This document shows, in pieces, positions 15,103 to 23,204 of a stretch of 31,613 nucleotides of DNA; positions within the stretch are counted from its first letter, which is position 1, and each line of letters starts with the position of its first letter. Below the pieces are notes generated by a model, which was not told where the DNA came from, did no database searches, and saw only the letters and a program-made list of their open reading frames with translations. This DNA is from Chloroflexota bacterium. Its GTDB lineage: Bacteria; Chloroflexota; Chloroflexia; QHBQ01; JADMIH01. The translations under genes and the position numbers were made by a program. The DNA lies in contig JADMIH010000026.1 in assembly GCA_015478675.1 (NCBI GenBank), positions 1 through 31,613 on the forward strand. The letters run 5' to 3'.

Positions 15103-17239
15103 CTAATATCTCCTCAAATAGCTCCTGCTTGCGATAGAGCACCTCAAGCACGCGCTGCTCAACTGTATTATTCGCTATTATATTTATAACATTGACAGGG
15201 CTAGTTTGCCCGATTCTGTGGGCGCGGCCTATGCGCTGCTCTACACGCGCCGGGTTCCAGGGCAGATCGAGGTTGATCACGAAGGAGGCGGCCTGCAAGT
15301 TCAGCCCCAGCCCACCCGCATCCGTCGAGATAAAGAGGATGGTGGCAGGGTCTATATTGAATTGCTCTACGACCCTCTGCCGCGCACGCACACCAAGGGC
15401 GCCATGCATCCTGACGCTCTTGATACCAAGCGGCGCGAGAGCAGCCTGCGCGTGGCGCGTCATTCTCTCCCATTGCGAGAAGATAAGCATCTTATGCCCT
15501 TCTGCTGCTATCTCCTCTACCAGCGCGGGCAGCTCACGCAGCTTGCTTGAAGAATGAACATTAGGGTTCACCAGCTGCGCGGCGGTCGCGCACTCACGCA
15601 GGAGAGTGAGTAAGCGCAAGGCCATCGCGCCCTGCTCGGCGTTCCATTCGGGGAGGCGGATAAGGGCGGTCAGCTCCTTCTCAAGGGGGCGGTAGACCCG
15701 CTCCTGCTCGGTGTCAAGCGCTAGCCAGAAGTCGTTATCTATTCTTGCGGGAAGCTCCAGCAGCACGTCGGCTTTGCGGCGGCGCAGCAGTATTGGGGCG
15801 ATAGCGCGGCGCACTCCTTCCAGGTCCTTATAGCCGATAATACCTCCCCATTCGTCCTTGACCACATGCTGGGCCATAAACTGCCAGGGTGGTCCTAGTA
15901 TCTTGTCGTCAAGGAACTCCACGATAGAGTAAAGCTCCTCAAGCTTGTTTTCTAGGGGCGTTCCGGTAAGGACGAAAGCAAACCGGCTCGGAAGCTCTTT
16001 TATCGCCTGTGTCGTCTTGGCGCGCCAGTTCTTGATCCGCTGAGCCTCATCGAGTATCACCAGGTCGGGCTTGAGAGCATGTATATGGTCCAGGTCGCGC
16101 AGCATTAATTCATAGTTGATGATGGTGAAAAAGGAGTCTTGAGCATACTGCGCGGCGCGTTTAGCCTTACTACCGCCGACAACAGTAAAGCTCTCGTCGC
16201 TGAATCGCTCTATCTCCTTGCCCCACTGGTACTTCACCGAGGCAGGTGTCACCACCAGCACGCGCTTGATCCCGTGCCATTCCGTGAGGAGCTTCGATGC
16301 GGCGATTGACATCGGGGTCTTACCCAAGCCCATATCGTCGGCCAGCAATGCCCGCTCCGTGAAGGCCAGAAAGAGAGTTCCGACCGCTTGATACGGGTAG
16401 AGAGGCAGCTTCAGCAGGTCAAGCCTGGCGTGCCCGGCCTCTATACGGTCTAACAGCTCACGCCTGCGAGCATCGCGCGCCGCACGCCGCTTGACAGTCT
16501 CCGCATAATCGTAGACTTCGCGCTCAACTATCGCCTTGCCGCCGAACTCTTCTACCTCTTCAACGAAGTGGCCTAGCCTCTGGAGGAATGCCTGGGGGTC
16601 ATCTTCCAGGAGAGCAAGGTAGGGCAGAAGATAGTGGTTGATAAGGCGGAGCAGCCCAGGATCAAGTGCATGGTCGTAGACGGGCGCGGCGGTCCAGGTG
16701 CCGTCGCCAACATAGCGCAGCGTGACATATACGGTCAGCTTGTTGATCTCGATAAGGCGGGGTCTGGCGGTACGCAGAGCAGAGGCGTTCCTGCGCCTGA
16801 TATAGCCGAGAACAGCCTCAACGTGCTTACATGTGCCGAGATTGTTCGACTCGTAGTCCAGGCAGGAGCATCGGTTCACATGGTGTTCAGGGTTAGGGTC
16901 GCGTATAAGCACATCATATTCGCGCCCGTTCTCTCCTCTGACCTTGTAGAGGCCGAGGAAGTTGCTCTCAGGCTCGCCTTTAGTTGTGGGGCTGGCGTGC
17001 TCGATGCGGAAGAACTCGCGCCGGGCACGAGAGCGCCGGGCCTCAACAGCCACTTCACGCGCGATCATAGTGCCCAGCCCGCCGTAGTCGTACTCAGGCA
17101 AGCCCTCGATGGTTTCGTCTATGTCTTCAGCGTCTGTGCGCTTGCGTGTGGTCATGTTGGTCGAGCCGTTGGCTGCGATTCTGTTGTGGGAGGTTAGCCG
17201 CTCCCCGGCTATTTCACGGATCATTACGCCTGAGGGCAT
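15008..17239 (-). CDS. SWIM zinc-finger SNF2-family DNA-dependent ATPase
   Basis: 743-residue Swi2/Snf2 remodeler-type translocase. A SWIM zinc finger at residues 124-139 has CSC, ten residues, then CKH. The first RecA lobe has LYPYQAVGTLFLAF, motif I DDMGLGKT at 301-308, motif II DEAQ and motif III LTGTPLENKL. The second lobe has motif IV KMLIFSQWERM, motif V STDAGGLGLNLQAA and motif VI QRIGRAHRIGQ. All ATPase motifs are intact. Bacterial SWIM-SNF2 proteins (HepA/RapA relatives) act on DNA or transcription complexes, but the exact job is not known. ATG 17239 has no ribosome site and would follow a 26-nt leader from the promoter at 17272-17300; ATG 17224 or 17155 are alternatives. The 3' end overlaps the 194-residue unknown gene. 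Confidence 0.93.
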   Translation of the reverse strand: MPSGVMIREIAGERLTSHNRIAANGSTNMTTRKRTDAEDIDETIEGLPEYDYGGLGTMIAREVAVEARRSRARREFFRIEHASPTTKGEPESNFLGLYKVRGENGREYDVLIRDPNPEHHVNRCSCLDYESNNLGTCKHVEAVLGYIRRRNASALRTARPRLIEINKLTVYVTLRYVGDGTWTAAPVYDHALDPGLLRLINHYLLPYLALLEDDPQAFLQRLGHFVEEVEEFGGKAIVEREVYDYAETVKRRAARDARRRELLDRIEAGHARLDLLKLPLYPYQAVGTLFLAFTERALLADDMGLGKTPMSIAASKLLTEWHGIKRVLVVTPASVKYQWGKEIERFSDESFTVVGGSKAKRAAQYAQDSFFTIINYELMLRDLDHIHALKPDLVILDEAQRIKNWRAKTTQAIKELPSRFAFVLTGTPLENKLEELYSIVEFLDDKILGPPWQFMAQHVVKDEWGGIIGYKDLEGVRRAIAPILLRRRKADVLLELPARIDNDFWLALDTEQERVYRPLEKELTALIRLPEWNAEQGAMALRLLTLLRECATAAQLVNPNVHSSSKLRELPALVEEIAAEGHKMLIFSQWERMTRHAQAALAPLGIKSVRMHGALGVRARQRVVEQFNIDPATILFISTDAGGLGLNLQAASFVINLDLPWNPARVEQRIGRAHRIGQTSPVNVINIIANNTVEQRVLEVLYRKQELFEEILDAELDPETGTLRTDVEVPAERLRRIVELLLG

Positions 17240-17271
17240 ACTTTGCGTCTATTCATCTCTGAATATCTTAG

Positions 17272-17300
17272 AGTATAATGTTACTACTGAGCAGAAACAA
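17272..17300 (-). promoter_or_regulatory. Overlapping divergent promoters: SNF2 (minus) and cysS (plus)
   Basis: On the minus strand TTGTTT (17295-17300), 17-nt spacer and TATACT (17272-17277) face the SNF2 gene. On the plus strand a perfect TATAAT (17274-17279) faces cysS, with only a weak -35. The two -10 elements share four base pairs, so RNA polymerase could hold only one at a time. Confidence 0.45.
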
Positions 17301-17353
17301 GCCTGCGTAAGAGCAAAGTGCCCACAGACCAGGAGGCCAGGAGGAAAGATATT

Positions 17354-18856
17354 TTGGCAGAGCCGCGTTACCCTTTATTGATATATAACACCCTCACACG
17401 GAAGAAGGACCTCTTTGTGCCCCTCAAGCCGGGCGAAGTGGGTATGTACACCTGCGGACCGACGGTCTACAACTACGCGCATATAGGCAACTTGCGTACC
17501 TACGTCTTTGAGGATGTGCTACGACGTGTCCTCCTTTATGACGGCTTCGACGTGAAGCACGTGATGAATATCACCGACGTGGGCCATCTCAGCTCCGATG
17601 CGGATGAGGGCGAGGATAAAATGATCAAAGCGATGCGCCGCGAAGGGAAGACACCCTGGGACATCGCCCGGTTCTACACCGATGCCTTTTTCCATGATAC
17701 AGAGCGGCTCAACATCTTGCGCCCAACAATCGTCTCCCCAGCTACCGAGCACATCCCCGAAATGATCGCCCTGGTGCAATGCCTGGTAGACAAAGGCCAC
17801 GCCTACACCATCAGCGATGGCGTATACTACGATGTCGCCACCTTTCCCAGCTACGGCGAGCTTTCCAGACAGTCGCTTGAGGAGCAAGAAGCAGGAGCGC
17901 GCGTCGAGGTCAACCCGGAGAAGCACAACGCCGCCGACTTCGCGCTCTGGAAGCGGGCAGACCCTACCCACGCCATGCGTTGGGACTCGCCCTGGGGCCA
18001 GGGCTATCCAGGCTGGCACATCGAGTGCTCGGCTATGTCTATGGAATATCTGGGCGATACTTTCGACCTGCACTGCGGCGGGGTAGATCATATCCCGGTG
18101 CATCATGAGAACGAAATCGCGCAGTCTGAAGGCTGCACGGGCGAGCTATTTGTGCGCTACTGGGTGCACGGTGAGTTTCTGCTGATCAATGCGGGCAAAA
18201 TGAGCAAAAGCGCGGGGGCAGCCGAAGACCCTGGGATAACCGGCGAGGTGCGCGACATGGGCGAGGGGATCGAGCCTCTCAATAAGGGGGGTGGGGGCTT
18301 CCTGACGCTCCAAAAGCTGATCGACCAGGGATATGACCCTATAGCTTACCGTTACTTCTGTTTCTCGGCGAAGTACCGCGCCCAACTGAACTATACAGAG
18401 GAAGCGATGGGCGCCGCCGCCAGAGCGCTCGACAACCTCTACGACTTTGTCTACAGGGCGTCGCAAATGCCTTCTGTCGAGGAGACAGGTGATGGCTGGC
18501 AGCAGGAATACAAAGAGCGCTTCATAGCAGCTATCAACGACGATCTCAATATCCCCGGCGCCCTCGGCGAAGTACACAAGCTGATCACTGAGGCCAATCG
18601 CCGCGAGCAGCCTGCGGCGATTCTACCGACCCTCTACGACTGGGACCGAGTGCTCGGCCTCAGGCTCAAAGAAAAGGCCCAAGAGCGTAAAGCCGAGAGC
18701 TTACCTGCTGAGCTTCAGACCTTGCTTGATGAGAGACAGGCGGCGCGCAAAGCACGTGACTTCGCCCGCGCCGATGCCTTGCGCGCACAGTTGCGCGAAG
18801 CGGGCATCGAGATAGAAGATACGCCCCAGGGTGTACGCTGGAAACGGGTTTCCTAG
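17354..18856 (+). CDS. cysS: Cysteinyl-tRNA synthetase with insertion after KMSKS
   Basis: Class I aminoacyl-tRNA synthetase charging tRNA-Cys in the cytosol, 500 residues from TTG 17354. This start has AGGAGG 9 nt upstream and yields a family-like N-terminus (LLIYNTLTRKKDLFVPL). GTG 17318 is an in-frame alternative without a ribosome site. The HIGH motif is HIGN in TVYNYAHIGNLRTY, and KMSKS is at 282-286. Zinc ligands are recognisable in CGPTVY, WHIECSAM and HHENEIAQSE. After KMSKSAG, about 26 extra residues (AEDPGITGEVRDMGEG and a Gly-rich run) precede the usual FLTLQKL, where normal enzymes pass directly from KMSKSLGN to FFTL. The C-terminal DALR region is complete. It begins a rightward unit with surE 3 nt downstream. 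Confidence 0.95.
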   Translation: MAEPRYPLLIYNTLTRKKDLFVPLKPGEVGMYTCGPTVYNYAHIGNLRTYVFEDVLRRVLLYDGFDVKHVMNITDVGHLSSDADEGEDKMIKAMRREGKTPWDIARFYTDAFFHDTERLNILRPTIVSPATEHIPEMIALVQCLVDKGHAYTISDGVYYDVATFPSYGELSRQSLEEQEAGARVEVNPEKHNAADFALWKRADPTHAMRWDSPWGQGYPGWHIECSAMSMEYLGDTFDLHCGGVDHIPVHHENEIAQSEGCTGELFVRYWVHGEFLLINAGKMSKSAGAAEDPGITGEVRDMGEGIEPLNKGGGGFLTLQKLIDQGYDPIAYRYFCFSAKYRAQLNYTEEAMGAAARALDNLYDFVYRASQMPSVEETGDGWQQEYKERFIAAINDDLNIPGALGEVHKLITEANRREQPAAILPTLYDWDRVLGLRLKEKAQERKAESLPAELQTLLDERQAARKARDFARADALRAQLREAGIEIEDTPQGVRWKRVS

Positions 18857-18859
18857 CGG

Positions 18860-19618
18860 ATGCGTATACTCCTCACCAACGACGACGGGGTTGACTCGGA
18901 AGGGCTGCTGGCGCTGCGCACGAGCCTGTCCCCAACCCACGAGACAGTGGTTGTCGCACCCGACCGCAACTGGTCCGTATCAGGCCATACTCGCACTATG
19001 GACAGGCCACTTCGCATTGCCGAGGTGAAGCTGCGCGATGGCTCACCCGCCTATTCGACAGATGGCACGCCCTCCGACTGCGTAGCCCTCGCCGCCCTCG
19101 GCTTTCTCGACTATCTACCTGACCTCGTGATCTCAGGCATCAATCAAGGCAACAACCTGGGCGATGACATAACATATTCGGGGACGGTCGCCGCAGCGAT
19201 GGAAGGCGTAATCTCAGGCATCCCTTCGATTGCGGTGTCGATGAACACCACACCCGAATGGCCCGTTGAGCTAGCGGCAGCCTTCGTTGCCAGGCTGGTC
19301 GAGCAGGTGAACGAACGCGGCCTCGCAAAGGATATTTTGCTGAATGTGAACGTGCCCAATTTGCCGCACGACCAGATCAGGGGTGTGCAAATCACACGTC
19401 TCGGCAAGCGCGTCTACAACGATGAGCTTATAGTGCGCACCGATCCACGGGGCCGTAAATACTACTGGATGGGCGGCAACGCGGTCACCGATCACCTGGA
19501 AGAAGGCACGGATGTGGCCGCGGTAGAAGAAAATTACATCTCCATCACACCTATCCACATGGACCTCACAAATCACCGCCTGCTGGATACGCTTCGGTCC
19601 TGGGACCTGAGATTTTGA
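18860..19618 (+). CDS. surE: 5'/3'-nucleotidase SurE
   Basis: Metal-dependent survival-protein nucleotidase, 252 residues, full length for the family. It hydrolyses nucleoside 5'- and 3'-monophosphates and short polyphosphates in the cytosol. The metal site is intact: D8 and D9 in LLTNDDG, S39 in NWSVSGH and N95 in SGINQGNN, the same numbering as the Thermotoga enzyme. STDGTPSDCV and SGTVAAAMEG complete the active-site loops. It starts 3 nt after cysS with no clear ribosome site of its own, suggesting translational coupling. Ends in TGA, so UGA is an ordinary stop here. Confidence 0.97.
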   Translation: MRILLTNDDGVDSEGLLALRTSLSPTHETVVVAPDRNWSVSGHTRTMDRPLRIAEVKLRDGSPAYSTDGTPSDCVALAALGFLDYLPDLVISGINQGNNLGDDITYSGTVAAAMEGVISGIPSIAVSMNTTPEWPVELAAAFVARLVEQVNERGLAKDILLNVNVPNLPHDQIRGVQITRLGKRVYNDELIVRTDPRGRKYYWMGGNAVTDHLEEGTDVAAVEENYISITPIHMDLTNHRLLDTLRSWDLRF

Positions 19619-19671
19619 GCGAGTAGGAATTAGAGATCAGCTGCTAATCCCTGACTCCTGGTCTATAAACA

Positions 19672-20268
19672 ATGGACGATCAAACAAAACGTACTTTTGC
19701 CGCAATAGAGCTTCCAGAAAGCGTACATGAGGTTTTGGCCTCAACACAGGGCGAACTGCGCACACGGCTGGGCAGCGCGGCGAACTCTGTGCGCTGGGCG
19801 CGGCCAGAAGGCACTCACCTCACCTTGTTTTTCCTTGGAGACACCCTGCTGTCGCTGGTCGAGCAGGTAGAGAGAGCGCTACAAGACGCATGTGCCCAGA
19901 GTGCGCCCTTCGCGCTACACACCGGCAGCATGGGCGCATTCCCGAATCCGCAAAGGGCGCGCGTCTTGTGGGTGGGACTGCAAGGTAATTCAGATGCGAT
20001 GTCTGCTCTCTACAAGTTACAGGGCGACGTCTCCACCGCGCTGGAGGCTCTAGGCTTCAGACCCGACAAGAGCTTCAGCCCGCATCTCACCCTGGGGCGC
20101 ATCCGCGATAGTATTCTTCCCGGGGAGCGAACAGCTATCGCGGATGCGCTGCGGCAGGTAGAGGTCGCTTCGACCAACTTTCCGGTGCGCGATGTTAGCC
20201 TGATGGAGAGCCACCTTGAGCCGACCGGCGCTATCTACACGCAGATCAACTCTGTGAAGCTGCGATAA
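19672..20268 (+). CDS. thpR: RNA 2',3'-cyclic phosphodiesterase (2H family, LigT-like)
   Basis: 198-residue 2H phosphoesterase with the two catalytic H-x-T-x motifs, H49-LTL and H138-LTL, in normal spacing. Members hydrolyse 2',3'-cyclic phosphate ends of RNA and can join tRNA halves with 2'-5' linkage in vitro. The N-terminus RTFAAIELPESV is typical. It starts 53 nt after surE. No Shine-Dalgarno precedes ATG 19672, but no better start exists. The intergenic stretch contains 7-nt-phased sequence (AATCCCT, GACTCCT at 19646-19659), perhaps a relic of a repeat like that at 1105. Confidence 0.95.
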   Translation: MDDQTKRTFAAIELPESVHEVLASTQGELRTRLGSAANSVRWARPEGTHLTLFFLGDTLLSLVEQVERALQDACAQSAPFALHTGSMGAFPNPQRARVLWVGLQGNSDAMSALYKLQGDVSTALEALGFRPDKSFSPHLTLGRIRDSILPGERTAIADALRQVEVASTNFPVRDVSLMESHLEPTGAIYTQINSVKLR

Positions 20269-20343
20269 GGCCCGGACGAGATAGTGCGCTCAGATGCACA
20301 GCCACAACGTAGTCCCAGGCTCATCGCAGAGAGGACCGCAAGA

Positions 20344-22542
20344 ATGAAAGCTGCCATGAGGCTTCTAACAGGCTGCGTCGCCCTATTTACATTGTTTCAG
20401 GCTGCGCCGCCCCTGACACAAAGCTCGAATGCTATAGCGGGCGCGACAACAGCGCCACCCGAGGGCTTTGCCAACTCTGCGCTCCGCGCCAGGTGGCAGC
20501 AGGATGAGCAGGCAGCGACTGCATCGCGCAGCAGCTGGATGTGGGGGCCTGGACCCTTCTACACAAACTACGAGCCGGAAATAGACCTGCCGCAGGGAAC
20601 CCACCTGGTGCAATATTTCGACAAAGGGCGGCTCGAAATCAATGATCCTGGCGCAGACCCGCAGTCGCCCTGGTTCGTAACGAGCGGACTTCTCGTGAAG
20701 GAGATGGTATCGGGCAAGGCGCAGGTTGGCGCGAACTCGTACTACACGCTTGGCCCGGCCAATATACCTGTAGCCGGAGACACAGGCAGCCCCACAGCGC
20801 CCACTTACGCAAGCTTCGCGGGATTGACGGCGCGCGCCACAAACCGCGAAGGCCAGAGCGTTACCGAGGAGCTAAGCAGGCAAGGCAGCATACGCGCGGT
20901 GACTTCACTACCCACAGCTGTAAAAGTAGCAAGGTTCGAGCAAACATCTGGTCATAACTGGGCCGACATCTTCTGGCGCTATGCAGGCGCGCCCGAACGT
21001 CCGGTTAGCTGGGATTGGCTTTACACTCTCGGCTACCCGATTACTGATCCTTACTGGGTGTCGGTCCCGGTCAACGGCAGAGCGCAGATGGTGCTTGTCC
21101 AACTCTTCGAGCGGCGAGTGCTTACTTATAATCCGTCGAATCCTGCCTCATCACAGATAGAGATGGGAAACGCGGGCAGGCACTACTATAATTGGCGTTA
21201 TGCCGATATGCGCCTCGCGGAGCTAGGCATTAAATACAGCGTATCAATAGCCGTCGGCGCTGCGCCCCAGCGTCTCACCACAGTGCATGAGAACGTTGAG
21301 ATCACGAACGGCACCGGGCAGGCGATGACGAACGTCACACTCCGTGCGGTGTGGCACAACTGGGACACGGTCTTTGCCTTGCAAAGCGCCACTGTGAGCG
21401 GCAAAGATGCGCAGACTCGCTGGCTGCTGGGCATCAACCTGGAAGTGAGCCTCCCGCAACCCTTACCCCCGGGCGAGAAGACTGGTATCTCGCTGGACTT
21501 CACGCTCAAGCCGCGCCCTATCGGCGGGCGCACAGGCTACGACAGGTCGAACGACATCCTCAGCTTAGGGGATATGTTGCCTACGGTTGTGCCCTGGGAG
21601 AATGGCGGCTGGTCCTTTTACCCTTACTCTGACCTCGGCGACCTCGGCTATTACCCGGTGAGCGATTACGACGTGGAGGTCTCTTCTGCCGGCAGCGAGC
21701 GGCTGGTAGTCGGCGGCACGGGCCAGATCACAACTGTGAACCAGGAGCGCACAAGCTGGCGCTTCCAGGCGCAGAGAGTTCGGGACGTGGCTTATCTGGT
21801 TTCACCCCGTTTCGTCAACCCTCTGGACGACCCTTCTATGACCCGGCAGGTGGGCAGCGTAAAAGTGTTAGCCTACTTTTTGCCGGGGCACCGGGCGCAA
21901 GGGCAGCGGCAGCTCGATCTTGTCACCCCCTCTATCTCCTGGTTCAGCAGCCGTGTAGGGACCTATCCATTCAGCACAGACACTGTAGCTGAGATGGGCA
22001 TACCACTCGACCCAACTGACAACTATGCCCAGGAATACCCGATGCTTTACCTGATACCCACCTCGTGGCTCGCGCTAGGCGTCACTCCAGGCAAGTGGAC
22101 GTGGTACACGCCTGTGCATGAGACCGGACACCAATGGTTCTACTCGACTGTCGGCAATAACCAGTTGACCGACCCCTGGCTTGACGAGGCGATGACCACA
22201 TACATGACGACAGAATATATACGGGCCAACTACCCGGACCTTTACGCGCAATCCTGGGCCTCGATGACGGCGGGCGCTCAAAGCCTGCGCCCCGTCTCTT
22301 CAGGGGTCTTCGGCGGCTTCACCAGCGAGAACCAGTACAGCTACACCATCTACGACACCGGCGCAGTGATGCTCAACAAAGTACGCCAGGCGATGGGCGA
22401 CACGGCCTTCTACGCCGCAATACAAGACTACTATAAGAGCTATTCTTTCAAGATAGCCACGCCCGCCGCCCTGACAGCAACCCTGCAAAAGCACGCCACC
22501 ACCGACCTGACGCCCATCTTCGCGGCTTATCTGGCGCGTTAG
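20344..22542 (+). CDS. Secreted M1-family metallopeptidase with long N-terminal extension
   Basis: 732 residues from ATG 20344, which has AGAGG 9 nt upstream and creates a signal peptide (MKAAMRLLTGCVALFTLFQ). GTG 20284 is an in-frame alternative. LTGC resembles a lipobox but precedes the hydrophobic core, so ordinary secretion is more likely. Residues about 40-320 form an extracellular domain (THLVQYFDKGRLEIN, QLFERRVLTYNPSNP) of a type seen ahead of catalytic domains in secreted Chloroflexota proteins. The gluzincin site is H592-E-T-G-H596 with E615 in DEAMTTY. In place of the aminopeptidase GAMEN motif there is AQEYPML, which keeps only the Glu. It is therefore likely an extracellular zinc peptidase, with exopeptidase activity uncertain. 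Begins 75 nt after thpR. Confidence 0.85.
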   Translation: MKAAMRLLTGCVALFTLFQAAPPLTQSSNAIAGATTAPPEGFANSALRARWQQDEQAATASRSSWMWGPGPFYTNYEPEIDLPQGTHLVQYFDKGRLEINDPGADPQSPWFVTSGLLVKEMVSGKAQVGANSYYTLGPANIPVAGDTGSPTAPTYASFAGLTARATNREGQSVTEELSRQGSIRAVTSLPTAVKVARFEQTSGHNWADIFWRYAGAPERPVSWDWLYTLGYPITDPYWVSVPVNGRAQMVLVQLFERRVLTYNPSNPASSQIEMGNAGRHYYNWRYADMRLAELGIKYSVSIAVGAAPQRLTTVHENVEITNGTGQAMTNVTLRAVWHNWDTVFALQSATVSGKDAQTRWLLGINLEVSLPQPLPPGEKTGISLDFTLKPRPIGGRTGYDRSNDILSLGDMLPTVVPWENGGWSFYPYSDLGDLGYYPVSDYDVEVSSAGSERLVVGGTGQITTVNQERTSWRFQAQRVRDVAYLVSPRFVNPLDDPSMTRQVGSVKVLAYFLPGHRAQGQRQLDLVTPSISWFSSRVGTYPFSTDTVAEMGIPLDPTDNYAQEYPMLYLIPTSWLALGVTPGKWTWYTPVHETGHQWFYSTVGNNQLTDPWLDEAMTTYMTTEYIRANYPDLYAQSWASMTAGAQSLRPVSSGVFGGFTSENQYSYTIYDTGAVMLNKVRQAMGDTAFYAAIQDYYKSYSFKIATPAALTATLQKHATTDLTPIFAAYLAR

Positions 22543-22559
22543 GGCGGGCAAAAGGTTAA

Positions 22560-22577
22560 GCCACCCAGAGAGGTGGC
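22560..22577 (-). terminator. Hairpin terminator candidate for the DUF1573 operon
   Basis: A perfect 6-bp stem (GCCACC 22560-22565, GGTGGC 22572-22577) with a 6-nt loop lies 45 nt past the last gene of the leftward operon. On the minus strand it is followed by TTAACCTTTT. It also follows the plus-strand peptidase by 17 nt but without a T-tract on that side. Confidence 0.5.
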
Positions 22578-22621
22578 ACCACCAATGCCCTGTACTTACC
22601 GTGGCTCGGCGGTCACCATGA

Positions 22622-23134
22622 TCATGCGCCGTCGCTGGTAGGTTCAAGAGCCTGCGCGAGAGCTGCCGTATCTGGTTGCGCCCGAGCCTGCTGGCCCACA
22701 GTGTGATACGGCTGCGCGTTTGTAGTGCGCGTAACATCTGAACCGCGCATCTTCCATGCCATAAAAAGCATTGAGAGGGGACACATAGCCAGCAGTAAGA
22801 GCGGCAAAATACCCCATACAAGCTGTGGCGCGACTAGCCAGGCGGCTAGCCCCACAAGGGCCAGGCCGCCGACAACCCGCGGATTTATGCACATCCCGAG
22901 CATACGCAGCATATCCAGTGCTGGCGTCCGTCTCTTACCAACACGCGGCGATTCCGCTTGCGGAATCTTCGTGTCTTCGTTTTCTTCTCCCATCGATTCA
23001 GGGCTGCCCACGCCGGCGATATTGGTCAAGGAGCCTGCGCCAGGTGATTGTTGGTGGCGTCCCATGAACCACATCATGAGTCCCATCATAGCAGCGCAAC
23101 TAGCCAATGGCAGTAAAAAGAATAACTCTTTCAT
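22622..23134 (-). CDS. Small Met/Cys-containing membrane protein (DUF2933-like)
   Basis: 170 residues from ATG 23134, with AGGAGG 10 nt upstream; TTG 23140 is a less likely start. An N-terminal hydrophobic, Met-rich segment (MKELFFLLPLASCAAMMGLMMWFMGRH) is followed by an acidic loop. A second hydrophobic region (VVGGLALVGLAAWLVAPQL, GILPLLLLAMCP) ends in CPLSMLFMAWKM. The Cys-Pro...Met pattern resembles small DUF2933 proteins found near copper and heavy-metal genes; that resemblance is by eye. The C-terminal tail is polar. Last gene of the leftward operon, 71 nt after the DUF1573 gene, with a hairpin terminator beyond it. Confidence 0.65.
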   Translation of the reverse strand: MKELFFLLPLASCAAMMGLMMWFMGRHQQSPGAGSLTNIAGVGSPESMGEENEDTKIPQAESPRVGKRRTPALDMLRMLGMCINPRVVGGLALVGLAAWLVAPQLVWGILPLLLLAMCPLSMLFMAWKMRGSDVTRTTNAQPYHTVGQQARAQPDTAALAQALEPTSDGA

Positions 23135-23204
23135 GCTCAATATCCCTCCTGGTGTGAATAACTCAATTGTGCCTGTGTGCCCTACTGTAGTGGCGCAGCT
23201 TGGG

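Noticed and set aside
20344..20380. Lipoprotein signal (LTGC) in the M1 peptidase
   Set aside because: The Cys comes before rather than after the hydrophobic core, so a lipobox is unlikely; an ordinary signal peptide is preferred.
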